Source: Frondihabitans sp. Leaf304 (GTDB lineage Bacteria; Actinomycetota; Actinomycetes; Actinomycetales; Microbacteriaceae). Taken from it: 64,000 nt of DNA. Shown piece after piece: positions 46,309 to 57,703 of the stretch. The notes beneath the pieces are model-generated. The model did no database searches. It worked only from the letters and a program-made list of their open reading frames with translations, and had not been told where the DNA came from. The translations under genes were made by a program, and so were the position numbers. The stretch spans positions 274,744 to 338,743 of the forward strand of contig NZ_LMNV01000002.1 of NCBI RefSeq assembly GCF_001423105.1, read 5' to 3'. The stretch's first letter is position 1. Every line of letters begins with the position of its first letter.

Positions 46309-46317
46309 CCTCGTCGC

Positions 46318-46344
46318 TCAACCCTTACGTTACGGTAGGGTTGA
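46318..46344. promoter_or_regulatory. MerR-type operator between the MerR and SulP genes
   Basis: TCAACCCT, 11 bases (TACGTTACGGT), AGGGTTGA: perfect 8-bp arms, 10 bp upstream of the MerR ATG. Size and spacing fit MerR dimer sites, which normally lie between a promoter's -35 and -10 elements. Confidence 0.65.
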
Positions 46345-46484
46345 AGAAAGGGCCGCGAATACACCGGCCCTCTCGATCTTCCCACTCCTCGCAGATCACG
46401 ACGGCGTGGGCTCACGCGCAACGGGGCGCGCCTCCGTCTTATCAATCGCTCTCCCGAGAGAGCCGACCACGCAGGAGCCGCCCC

Positions 46485-47987
46485 ATGGCCTCAGCTTTGC
46501 CCTCAGTCCGCCCGGCCACCAAGCCGATCACCGTGCTCAGCGCCCTGCGCTCGCCGCAGCAGCTCTCCCGCGAGGTCCTCGCGGGCATGGTGACGACCCT
46601 CGCCCTCGTGCCCGAGGTCATCTCGTTCTCGATCGTCGCCGGGGTCGACCCGATGGTCAGCCTCGTCGCGTCGATCGTGCTGGCCCTCACGATGTCGATT
46701 CTCGGAGGTCGGCCGGGTGTGATCACGGCCGCCGCCGGATCAGTCGCCCTCGTCATCGCCCCGCTGGTGCACGACCATGGCGTGCAGTACGTCTTGCCGA
46801 CCGTCATCCTCGCCGGCATCGTGCAGATCGTCTTCGGCTTCGCGGGGCTCGCACGACTGATGCGGTTCATCCCCCGCTCGGTCATGGTCGGGTTCGTCAA
46901 CGCGCTCGGTGTGCTGATCTTCACCGCGCAGGTGCCGCACGTGCTGAACGTGCCGTGGCTGGCCTATGTGCTGTTCGCTCTGACCTTCGCCATCATCTTC
47001 ATCGTGCCGCGGTTCACGCGGGTCGTCCCCTCGCCGCTGATCGCGATCGTGGTCGTGACGGCGATCGTCATCGTCGCGAAGCTCGTCGTGCCGGATGTCG
47101 CCGACGAGGGCCCGCTCACGGGCCAACTTCCCGGTATCACGCCGTTCCTCGTGCCGCTCAACCTCGCGACCCTCCAGTTGATCTGGCCGACAGCTCTGAG
47201 CGTGGCATTCGTCGGACTCATGGAGACCCTCCTCACCGCCAAGCTGGTCGACGAGATGACCGACACCCCGTCGCACAAGGGGCGTGAGTCGTGGGCACTC
47301 GGCGTCTCGAACATCCTCGCCGGTTTCTACGGCGGCATCGCAGGCTGCGCCATGATCGGCCAGACGGTCTTGAACGTGAAGACCGGTCGCGCTCGCACCC
47401 GCATCTCGACCGTCGTCGCCGGGGTCTTCCTCCTGGCCCTCGTGACGGGATTGAGCTCGATCATGGGCCAGATCCCGATGGTCGCCCTCGCCGCCGTCAT
47501 GATGGTGGTCGCCGTCACAACGGTCGACTGGCACAGCCTCAAACCCTCCACGCTCCGCCGAATGCCTCTTCCTGAGACGCTCGTCATGGGGCTGACGGTG
47601 GCGGTCGTCGTCGCGACGAACAACCTCGCCTACGGAGTGCTCGTCGGAGTCGTGCTCGCGATGGTCCTCTTCGCCCGCCGGGTCGCGCACGTCATCAGCG
47701 TCGAGCGCACGGAGTCGGCCGATGGCTCAGCCGTTCACTACGACGTCACCGGGCCCCTCTTCTTCGGCAGCAGCAACGATCTCGTCGATCGGTTCTCGTA
47801 CAGCGAGGATCCCGCAACCGTCACGATCGACCTGAGTCGTGCGCAAATCTGGGACGCCTCAACCGTCGCCTCCCTCGACGCGATCGAGACGAAGTACCGT
47901 GACCACGGGATCGAGGTCGGTTTCGACGGCCTGGATCAGCGGAGCACGCTGTTCCACTCGCGGCTGACGGGGCGGTTCGGGGCTTAG
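46485..47987 (+). CDS. SulP family anion transporter with STAS domain
   Basis: This 500-residue membrane transporter of the SLC26/SulP family has ten to twelve hydrophobic segments over residues 25-385. The pattern 'EVLAGMVTTLALVPEVISFSIVAGVDP' at the start matches SulP helix 1, and a cytoplasmic STAS domain fills the last 110 residues ('VTGPLFFGSSNDLVDRF' ... 'VTIDLSRAQIWDAST'). Sulfate, bicarbonate or other anions are possible and cannot be told apart here. The ATG at 46485 has AGGAG nine bases upstream; the frame extends upstream into the intergenic region without support. It may be controlled from the MerR operator. Confidence 0.9.
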   Translation: MASALPSVRPATKPITVLSALRSPQQLSREVLAGMVTTLALVPEVISFSIVAGVDPMVSLVASIVLALTMSILGGRPGVITAAAGSVALVIAPLVHDHGVQYVLPTVILAGIVQIVFGFAGLARLMRFIPRSVMVGFVNALGVLIFTAQVPHVLNVPWLAYVLFALTFAIIFIVPRFTRVVPSPLIAIVVVTAIVIVAKLVVPDVADEGPLTGQLPGITPFLVPLNLATLQLIWPTALSVAFVGLMETLLTAKLVDEMTDTPSHKGRESWALGVSNILAGFYGGIAGCAMIGQTVLNVKTGRARTRISTVVAGVFLLALVTGLSSIMGQIPMVALAAVMMVVAVTTVDWHSLKPSTLRRMPLPETLVMGLTVAVVVATNNLAYGVLVGVVLAMVLFARRVAHVISVERTESADGSAVHYDVTGPLFFGSSNDLVDRFSYSEDPATVTIDLSRAQIWDASTVASLDAIETKYRDHGIEVGFDGLDQRSTLFHSRLTGRFGA

Positions 47988-48382
47988 AGAGCGGTGGCGG
48001 GCTGCTCGAGTACTTGACGAATTGCCTCGAATAGCTTCCGCACGTCAGGGGCGATCCACGGTGGCGAACTCGGCTTGCGAAAGCCTCCGGCCACGATCAC
48101 ATGGCTGCGTGCCGTGACGCGCGAGACGGTGGCCGAGCTAGAGAACTCGAGCTGCACGCCCCCGTAGTGGAAGGCCAGAAAGCCCTTCGGCACCAGAAAG
48201 GCCTGCTCGTCGTCGAGGCTCGTCGTGGTCAGAGTTGGTGCGCCGGCTGCTGCCAGAGCTTCGCGAATCACCTGTGGCCAGCTCTCGATGCACCCCTCCG
48301 CGGCAAGCACTGCAACGACGGTGCGGTCGTCCACACGAGTGACACCGAACTCGGTGACGCGGTATCCGCCAGTGTCGCTCAC
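47984..48382 (-). CDS. Unknown 132-residue protein, convergent with the SulP gene
   Basis: I do not recognise this protein. It looks soluble, with alternating strands ('YRVTEFGVTRVDDRTVVAVLA', 'VQLEFSSSATVSRVTARSHVIVAGG') and a helical C-terminus. The GTG start at 48382 lies six bases after TATGGT, the same leaderless arrangement as other genes here, which argues it is expressed. Its stop codon overlaps that of the SulP gene by four bases in convergent orientation, so the two messages are antisense to each other at their ends. Confidence 0.6.
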   Translation of the reverse strand: MSDTGGYRVTEFGVTRVDDRTVVAVLAAEGCIESWPQVIREALAAAGAPTLTTTSLDDEQAFLVPKGFLAFHYGGVQLEFSSSATVSRVTARSHVIVAGGFRKPSSPPWIAPDVRKLFEAIRQVLEQPATAL

Positions 48383-48425
48383 GCTGTGACCATACGCCGC
48401 CTCGCGGCTTCGCCATGAGCTGATC

Positions 48426-48473
48426 GTCCACGATCTGCTGGTGTTCGGGGCCGAACATCAGCACATCGTGGAC
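48426..48473. repeat. 48-nt imperfect palindrome between divergent genes
   Basis: Two 22-nt arms (48426-48447 and 48452-48473) are inverse copies with two mismatches, separated by GGGC. It lies between divergently oriented genes, so it is not an ordinary terminator. Confidence 0.75.
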
Positions 48474-48493
48474 ACTCGCTGCCCGGGCGACGC

Positions 48494-48499
48494 TACGGT
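48494..48499 (+). promoter_or_regulatory. Possible -10 element of the small membrane gene
   Basis: TACGGT lies 24 nt before the ATG at 48524, leaving a short leader that includes the GGAGG ribosome site. No clear -35 element is seen. Confidence 0.3.
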
Positions 48500-48523
48500 G
48501 GACCGCAGACGGAGGGAAACGAG

Positions 48524-48829
48524 ATGACCGAGTTCAGCTGGACGCTGCTCGAACTCGTCCTGCCCCTCGACATCTGGCTTCGGACCTATCTGAACGCCCT
48601 GCCGCACCTCGCTCTCGGGCTCCTGCTCCTAGCCGTCGTCGGAGCGATCGCGATCGCGATCGTCGTGCACGGGGCCACGAAGTACCCGGCGATCGACGTG
48701 CCCGTGGCGAGCGCCCCCGAGCCACGCCGACCCCGTGAGCGGCGACGGCGGCAGCAGGCACGCCGGGAGGCCCCGTGCGGTGGGGCTGGGGCGCGTGCGC
48801 CCGGATCCTGGGCTCTTCGTACCCGCTGA
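48524..48829 (+). CDS. Small membrane protein of unknown function
   Basis: This is a 101-residue protein with a hydrophobic N-terminal half, which can form two membrane segments (about residues 5-17 and 26-50), and a strongly basic Arg/Pro-rich tail. A good ribosome site (GGAGG, about eight bases from the ATG) supports translation. The last 20 residues look like read-through of non-coding DNA, so the true protein may be of marginal conservation. It matches no family I know. A similar-sized membrane protein follows on the same strand. Confidence 0.5.
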   Translation: MTEFSWTLLELVLPLDIWLRTYLNALPHLALGLLLLAVVGAIAIAIVVHGATKYPAIDVPVASAPEPRRPRERRRRQQARREAPCGGAGARAPGSWALRTR

Positions 48830-48846
48830 AGCCTGCCGGTACGAAG
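48815..48846 (+). repeat. Inverted repeat between the two small membrane genes
   Basis: CTTCGTACC (48815-48823) and GGTACGAAG (48838-48846) form perfect 9-bp arms with a 14-nt loop. The left arm lies within the 3' end of the first gene. Confidence 0.5.
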
Positions 48847-48886
48847 ACTCCCGTTCGAGTCCGCATCGCACCAGTAAGGCAACCGC

Positions 48887-49180
48887 ATGCCCATTTCACG
48901 CCCGATTCGCCCGTTCGCGCAACTGCGCCAACTCATCCACACCGTGACCGAGAAGCTCTGGCTGTTCTCGGGCTGGACCTGGGTCGCCGCCGGGTCTCTC
49001 GTCGGCTTCGAGGTGTTCGAGATCATCTTCACGAGCTTCGCCCTCGCGCCCGAGCTGCTACCCGTTGTGCTCGTCGCGATGGCCCTCGCTTATGTCTGGC
49101 GCGAACGTCTCGCGTCGTTTCGACAGCACCTCAGGATCCGCCGCCGCGCCGCAAGGGTCGCCCGGCACGCGGCACCGTGA
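48887..49180 (+). CDS. Small membrane protein of unknown function
   Basis: This 97-residue protein has an amphipathic N-terminus, two hydrophobic segments (about residues 30-50 and 55-72) and an Arg-rich basic C-terminus. It is not recognised. The ATG at 48887 has AAGG nine bases upstream. Its stop codon lies within the first arm of a 59-bp inverted repeat (49177-49235). The 'WLFSGWTWVAAGSLVGFEVFE' stretch is aromatic and well ordered, which suggests a real protein. Confidence 0.55.
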   Translation: MPISRPIRPFAQLRQLIHTVTEKLWLFSGWTWVAAGSLVGFEVFEIIFTSFALAPELLPVVLVAMALAYVWRERLASFRQHLRIRRRAARVARHAAP

Positions 49181-49235
49181 GACCTCAAAATCAGCCCGGC
49201 GGCGCCGCTGAAACCCGTCGATTGTGAGGTCTCAC
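49177..49235 (+). terminator. 59-nt inverted repeat at the end of the small membrane gene
   Basis: GTGAGACCTCA (49177-49187) and TGAGGTCTCAC (49225-49235) are perfect inverses, with more pairing inside (AATC/GATT). It covers the stop codon at 49178-49180 and may end transcription on the plus strand. Confidence 0.5.
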
Positions 49236-49247
49236 CGCGCCACGCAA

Positions 49248-49279
49248 AAGCGGGCCGCCCCCGAAGGGACGACCCGCTT
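49248..49279 (-). terminator. Rho-independent terminator of the pyr-gmk-rpoZ operon
   Basis: On the minus strand AAGCGGG ... CCCGCTT with inner GTCC/GGGC pairing around TTCG is followed by TTTTG, 15 nt after the rpoZ stop codon. Confidence 0.8.
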
Positions 49280-49293
49280 GAGAAGGGAAGGTG

Positions 49294-49560
49294 TTACTCG
49301 GCGACGACCGCGAGGGGCTTCGACGTGAGCTTGTCTTCGTTGATCTCTTTCATCGCGACGGAGAGAGGCTTGTCGTCGATGGTCGAGTCGACGAGCGGCC
49401 CCACGTTGTCGAACAGCGACCCCTCGTGGAGGTCGGCGTAGTAGTCGTTGATCTGACGCGCGCGCTTCGACGCGAAGATGACGAGTGCGTACTTCGACTC
49501 GACCTTCGAGAGCAGGTCGTCGATGGGCGGGTCGATGATGCCCTTGTTCCTGTCGGCCAT
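49294..49560 (-). CDS. rpoZ: RNA polymerase omega subunit
   Basis: Omega helps the beta-prime subunit fold and assemble into RNA polymerase. The 88-residue protein has the conserved core '[28 protein letters not shown]' and the actinobacterial C-terminal extension '[15 protein letters not shown]'. The ATG at 49560 has a perfect AGGAGG upstream, which overlaps the stop codon of the gmk gene (8-nt gap). A terminator follows, so this is the end of the pyr-gmk-rpoZ operon. Confidence 0.97.
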   Translation of the reverse strand: MADRNKGIIDPPIDDLLSKVESKYALVIFASKRARQINDYYADLHEGSLFDNVGPLVDSTIDDKPLSVAMKEINEDKLTSKPLAVVAE

Positions 49561-49568
49561 GGTGCCTC

Positions 49569-50492
49569 CTAAGCTTTCGGATGCCTCGTGGCACGAGCGG
49601 CCGCGGGCATTGCCATCAAGTCTACGACCTCTCGGGCCGCTTCGCTGACGTCGTTGTTGATGACTTTGTGGTCGAACTCGTCCTGCGCGGCCAGCTCGAC
49701 CTTGGCGGTCTCGAGGCGACGCTGCTGTTCGGCGGTGTCTTCGGTGCCGCGGCCGATCAGTCGGCGAACCAGTTCGTCCCACGTCGGGGGCAGCAGGAAC
49801 ACCAGCACGGCCTCGGGCATGACCGCGCGCACCTGACGGGCACCCTGGATGTCGATCTCGAGCAGCACGCTCTGACCCTTGTCGAGAGCGGCGTCGATCG
49901 GGGGCCGCGGCGTGCCGTAGCGGTGCGAGTTGTGCACGGTGGCGTACTCGAGAAGTTCGCGGTCGCGGATCATCCGGTCGAACTCGTCGTCGGTGACGAA
50001 GTAGTAGTGCACTCCGTCGATCTCGCCCGGGCGCGGTTTTCGCGTCGTGGCCGACACCGACAGGTGCACGTCGTAGTTCTCACGGATGTAGCTCGAGACG
50101 GTGCCCTTGCCGACGGCGGTCGGCCCGGCGAGCACGACGAGCTTCGATTTGAGGCGCCCACGGGCCTCCCGCTGCGAGAGCCAGTCCCCCAGGATCACGC
50201 GTTGGCGCACACCCAGACCGCCGACTCGCTTGGAGTCGGCGATGCCGAGCTGCTCCATGATGCGCGCGACACGGGTCGGCCCGATGCCGGGGATGCTCGT
50301 GAGGAGCTCGCGCACTCGGAGGGTCGCCTCGGGTGCGGTGACCTCGCCGGCCCAGGCGGCGTCGGCGACGTCGAGCGCGGTGCGACGGCGCTCCGAGACG
50401 TCGTGCTTGACCTCGGCGCGGGCGCGGCGCGCGGCGACGGCGGCTTTCGCGGCGGCGGCACGGTCGACGGGCGGCGGCGTCATGCGAGGCAT
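49569..50492 (-). CDS. gmk: Guanylate kinase with N-terminal actinobacterial IHF domain
   Basis: This single frame joins two proteins. Residues about 8-110 are an actinobacterial integration host factor (mIHF): '[23 protein letters not shown]', then the helix-hairpin-helix-like '[18 protein letters not shown]' and '[10 protein letters not shown]'. Residues about 117-300 are guanylate kinase (GMP to GDP), with the P-loop GPTAVGKGT (123-131), the GMP-binding '[19 protein letters not shown]' and the lid arginines. In mycobacteria mihF and gmk are separate neighbouring genes. No stop or frameshift lies between the domains here. The ATG at 50492 has GAGG seven bases upstream; the ATG at 50483 forms an ATGA overlap with pyrF and is an alternative. 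Confidence 0.93.
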   Translation of the reverse strand: MPRMTPPPVDRAAAAKAAVAARRARAEVKHDVSERRRTALDVADAAWAGEVTAPEATLRVRELLTSIPGIGPTRVARIMEQLGIADSKRVGGLGVRQRVILGDWLSQREARGRLKSKLVVLAGPTAVGKGTVSSYIRENYDVHLSVSATTRKPRPGEIDGVHYYFVTDDEFDRMIRDRELLEYATVHNSHRYGTPRPPIDAALDKGQSVLLEIDIQGARQVRAVMPEAVLVFLLPPTWDELVRRLIGRGTEDTAEQQRRLETAKVELAAQDEFDHKVINNDVSEAAREVVDLMAMPAAARATRHPKA

Positions 50493-51360
50493 GCGGTCAC
50501 CTCGTCGGAAGCTCGCCGAGCGGCGTCGCGAACACCCGAAGGGCCGGACCCGAGGATCGACCGCGACGCCGAGACCAGCACGCTGGCGGCGGCGGGGCCG
50601 AAGAGGCTCTTCACATCGCCGTACCGGGCTCCCTGCGCACCGAAGCCGGGAGCGAGGATGGGGGTCGACGCCAGCTGATCGAGGGCGATGCCGTAGTCGG
50701 CGAGGTCGAGAGTCGCGCCCAGCACGAGACCGACGTCGCCGAGGTCGGCAGCTATCGGCGCGACGCGGGAATCGCCCTGGTCAGAGGCGGAATTGTCGTT
50801 CAGCACATCGTTGACGATACCGGCTGCGACCGTCTTGCCGCTCGCCAGGCGCGCCGTCTGGGTGAGGCGGGCCTCCGGGTTCGACGTCGCGGCCAGAACG
50901 AAGACGCCGCGACCGGTCTCCCGCGCCCGCCGCAGGAAGCCGGCGTTGGCGCCGAGCCCCTGATAGGCCGCGCAGGTCAGGGCGTCGACGCGCAACGGCG
51001 AGTCGTCGGCGAACCAGGCGTCGCCGTACGAATCCATCGTCGTGCCGATGTCGCCGCGCTTGGCGTCGCCGATCACGAGGAGGTCGGTGTCGCGAGCCGC
51101 CTGCAAGACGTCTTCGAGAGCGGCGAAACCCTGGGAGCCGTACCGTTCGTAGAAGGCGACCTGCGGCTTGACGATGCCGACGGATCCTGCGGTCTGTTCG
51201 ATCACGGTCAGCCCGAACGACCGAACGCCCTCCGCCGACACCGGGAGCCCCCACTCCTCGAGGAGGAACGGGTGCGGGTCGATGCCGACGCAGAGGTGGC
51301 CGTAGCGGTCGAACGACGCCGCCAGGCGGCTGCCGAATGACGCACCGCCGGCGGCGTCGC

Positions 51361-51364
<4 letters not shown>
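50480..51364 (-). CDS. pyrF: Orotidine 5'-phosphate decarboxylase, type 2
   Basis: PyrF makes UMP from orotidine monophosphate. The 294-residue protein is the long type 2 form found in Actinobacteria, with 'LCVGIDPHP', the catalytic Asp-Lys pair in DAKRGDIG and '[11 protein letters not shown]' for the phosphate site. The GTG start at 51364 overlaps the carB stop as GTGA, and its 3' end overlaps the gmk start by 13 nt. Confidence 0.96.
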
Positions 51365-54653
<3,289 letters not shown>

Positions 54654-54654
<1 letters not shown>

Positions 54655-55835
54655 CAGTTGCTTTCCTTGGGGTCGGCCTGGACGGCGTCGGCCGTCGATG
54701 AGCGCTCGATCACGAGAGCGCGGAACCGGTCGAAGAGATGGTTGCTGTCGTGGGGGCCTGCGGCGGCCTCGGGGTGGTACTGCACCGAGAAGGCGGGGAT
54801 GTCGAGGGCGCGCAGCCCCTCGACGACGTTGTCGTTCAGCGAGAAGTGGCTGACCTCGACGCGGCCGAAGCCGGCGGGCGAGTCGAGCACTCCGTCGATG
54901 GGGGCGTCGACGGCGAAGCCGTGGTTCTGACTTGTGATCTCAACGGTGCCCGTGGTCTTGTCCCACACCGGCTGGTTGATGCCGCGGTGGCCGAACGGAA
55001 GCTTGTACGTGCCGAAGCCGAGGGCGCGACCGAGCAGCTGGTTGCCGAAGCAGATGCCGAAGAACGGTGTTCCGTCGCGGAGGGCGCTCTGCAGCAGTTC
55101 GACCTGGGAGTCCGAGGCAGACGGGTCGCCGGGGCCGTTCGAGTAAAAGAGCGCATCGGGCGCGAGGGCCTTGAGCTCGTCGACCGTTGTCGACTGCGGA
55201 AGCACCATCACGTCGAAGCCGCGCTCCGAGAGGTAGCGGATCGTCGAGGTCTTCACGCCGAGGTCGAGCACGGCCAAGGATCCGACACGGTCGCCGACCG
55301 CAGGAACGTCGTACCGCTCCCGCGTGGAGACCTGGCCGCTGAGGCTGAGCCCGCGCATGTCGCGGCCGTTCTTCACGATGGCGAGTTGCTCGTCGTCCGG
55401 GAGCCCGGCCTCGTCGCCCGAGAAGATGCCAGCCTTCATCGACCCGACGTCGCGGAGGCGGCGGGTGATGGCGCGGGTGTCGACCGAGCGGATGCCGACG
55501 ATGCCGTCGTCGGTGAGCTGCTCGTCGAGACTGCCCTGGGCGCGGTAGTTCGACACGACGCGGCTGGCGTCGCGGACGACGAAGCCGGAGACCCAGATTC
55601 GGCTCGACTCGGGGTCTTCGTCGTTGACACCGGTGTTGCCGATGTGCGGCGCCGTCATGACGACGATCTGCCCGGCGTAGGACGGGTCGGTGAGGGTCTC
55701 CTGGTAGCCGGTCATGCCGGTGGCGAAGACCGCCTCGCCGAGGGTGCGCCCGGTGGCGCCGTAGGGGCGACCGACGAAGCGGGTGCCGTCTTCGAGAACG
55801 AGGACGGCCGTGTTCGCGGTGGACGAATCTGTCAC
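54654..55835 (-). CDS. carA: Carbamoyl-phosphate synthase small subunit
   Basis: CarA hydrolyses glutamine and channels ammonia to CarB. The 393-residue protein has the N-terminal CPSase domain ('[27 protein letters not shown]', residues about 16-42) and a class I glutaminase with '[11 protein letters not shown]' (nucleophile Cys) and '[10 protein letters not shown]' (His-Glu). Its GTG start overlaps the end of the PH-like gene as GTGA, so it is translationally coupled to it. Confidence 0.97.
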
Positions 55836-56335
55836 GAGGTTTTCTCTCCAGTGCTGATGAGGGTGCTGATCGCGGCGACGAGTTCTCGGGGATCGTCGGA
55901 GTCGCGGAGATAGGTGTCGACGTCGAGGTCGCCGAGGCGCCAGCCGAGCTTGATCAGCCCGTCAGTCTCGACGACTCGATCGATGGTCCAGGTCGAGCGG
56001 CCGACGTCGCGCAGGTCGGCTCGGGCGATGAGGATCGGCGGCTCCCCCGCGATGTCGAGCACGACACCGTCGGGGTGGACGCTGACGACGGCACGGCCAC
56101 GGAAGCCGAGGCCACCGACCACGATCCGGTCGAGCCGGTCGGAGGCTTTTGTCGTGGCGACGTAGAACAGGTCGCGCTCGGCAAGGAGCTCGCCGAGTTC
56201 GGCGGAGGCCGGTGCCGGGGTCGGACGGGTCACGTCGGCCTGTCGTCGTCGTCGCGCGAGCCAGCCCGCGCGCATCCAGAAGTAGATGCCCACGGCCGCG
56301 ACGAGGAACCCGGCGCCGATCAGCCAGCGGATCAC
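55832..56335 (-). CDS. Membrane-anchored PH-like protein in the pyr operon
   Basis: This 167-residue protein has one N-terminal membrane segment (residues 4-24), a basic stop-transfer stretch, and a soluble domain rich in beta strands that resembles the bacterial PH-like fold ('[26 protein letters not shown]'). Proteins of this kind sit between pyrC and carA in many Actinobacteria and are often labelled 'transporter' without proof. The GTG at 56335 overlaps the pyrC stop as GTGA and its own stop overlaps carA, so it is tied into the operon. Its role in pyrimidine synthesis is unknown. Confidence 0.8.
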   Translation of the reverse strand: MIRWLIGAGFLVAAVGIYFWMRAGWLARRRRQADVTRPTPAPASAELGELLAERDLFYVATTKASDRLDRIVVGGLGFRGRAVVSVHPDGVVLDIAGEPPILIARADLRDVGRSTWTIDRVVETDGLIKLGWRLGDLDVDTYLRDSDDPRELVAAISTLISTGEKTS

Positions 56336-57690
56336 GGAGCGCCGACCAACGCGGCGGCGTGCGCGGAGACCGTCTCGGTGTCGACGACGGCGCCGTCGAG
56401 CACGGTCGCGTAGCCGCCGTGGAATGTGGCCACGACTCGCCCCGGCAGCTCGCGCTCGAGGTAGGGCGAGTTGGTGCTCTTGCCGGCGAGGTCGTCGATC
56501 GAGAAACTCCTGCTCACACTTCGATCGTAGAGCGTGATCTCGGCCGGCGAGCCCACTCCGATCGGCTGACCCTGTCCGCTGACCTGCCCGATACGGGCGG
56601 GAGCGGCCGAGAGCACTCGCTCGACGCCCGCCCAGTCGAGGAGGCCGGTGTCGACCATGGTCTTCTGGACGACGCTCAGCGCCGATTCGAGGCCGACCAT
56701 GCCGTTGGCCGCGCCCGCCCACTCGCACGACTTCGCCTCGGCGGTGTGCGGAGCGTGGTCGGTCGCGACGATGTCGATGGTGCCGTCGGCCAGGGCGCCA
56801 CGGAGAGCTTCGACGTCTTCGCTGCGGCGGAGCGGCGGGTTGACCTTGTAGCGGGCGTCGTAGGTCGAGACCAGGTCTTCGGTGAGCAGCAGATGATGCG
56901 GAGTCACCTCGGCGGTGACCTCGAAGCCCCGCGACTTCGCCCAGCGGACGACCTCGACGCTGCCCGCGGTCGAGACGTGGCAGATATGAAGGCGGGCGCC
57001 GACGTGGTGCGCGAGCAGCACGTCGCGGGCGATGATCGCTTCTTCGGCGACGGCCGGCCAGCCGCCGAGCCCGAGCGTCGCACTGAGTTCGCCCTCGTTC
57101 ATCTGCGCACCCTCGGTAAGGCGCGGCTCCTGGGCGTGCTGGGCGAGCACTCCCCCGAAGCCCTTGATGTATTCGAGGGCTCGGCGCATCAGCAGCGGGT
57201 CGGCGACGCAGAGCCCGTCGTCCGAGAAGACGCGGACGGCCGCGCGCGAGTTCGCCATCGCGCCGATCTCGGAGAGGTGGGTGCCCTTCAGCCCTTGTGA
57301 CACCGCGCCGATAGGCCGGACGGTGACGTAGCCCGCGCGATCTCCGAGGGCCTGCACCTGCTCGACGACACCGGCGGTGTCGGCGACCGGCGACGAGTTC
57401 GCCATCGCGTTGACCGCCGTGAAGCCACCCTTCGCGGCGGCGCGCGAGCCGGTCAGAACCGTCTCACTGCCCTCGAATCCGGGTTCGCGCAGGTGGGTGT
57501 GGAGATCGACGAGGCCCGGCAGCGCGAGGAGGCCGTCGGCGTCGATGACCGTGGCGCCGGCCTCGGACAGGTTCGTTCCGAGCGCCTTGACGGCTGCGCG
57601 GGAGGCGGTGCCGCTGGATCCTGGTCCGAGAAGGATGTCGGTGGTGCGCCCGTCGCTGAGGGTCGCGCCCTTGAGGAGGTAGTCGTTCAT
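56332..57690 (-). CDS. pyrC: Dihydroorotase
   Basis: PyrC closes carbamoyl aspartate to dihydroorotate. The 452-residue protein is a class I dihydroorotase of the amidohydrolase superfamily: the metal-binding HTHLRE (His64, His66, with Arg68 for substrate), a conserved 'GGFTAVNAMANSSP' region, 'HICHVSTAGSVEVV' and 'VATDHAPHTAEAKSCEW' with the catalytic aspartate. It starts 13 nt after pyrB and ends in the GTGA overlap with the PH-like gene. Confidence 0.96.
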   Translation of the reverse strand: MNDYLLKGATLSDGRTTDILLGPGSSGTASRAAVKALGTNLSEAGATVIDADGLLALPGLVDLHTHLREPGFEGSETVLTGSRAAAKGGFTAVNAMANSSPVADTAGVVEQVQALGDRAGYVTVRPIGAVSQGLKGTHLSEIGAMANSRAAVRVFSDDGLCVADPLLMRRALEYIKGFGGVLAQHAQEPRLTEGAQMNEGELSATLGLGGWPAVAEEAIIARDVLLAHHVGARLHICHVSTAGSVEVVRWAKSRGFEVTAEVTPHHLLLTEDLVSTYDARYKVNPPLRRSEDVEALRGALADGTIDIVATDHAPHTAEAKSCEWAGAANGMVGLESALSVVQKTMVDTGLLDWAGVERVLSAAPARIGQVSGQGQPIGVGSPAEITLYDRSVSRSFSIDDLAGKSTNSPYLERELPGRVVATFHGGYATVLDGAVVDTETVSAHAAALVGAP

Positions 57691-57703
57691 CGTTGGTCTC
57701 TTC

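Noticed and set aside
46341-46484. N-terminal extension of the SulP transporter
   Set aside because: The extra residues are Arg/Ser/Pro-rich and overlap the MerR operator; the ATG at 46485 has a good ribosome site.
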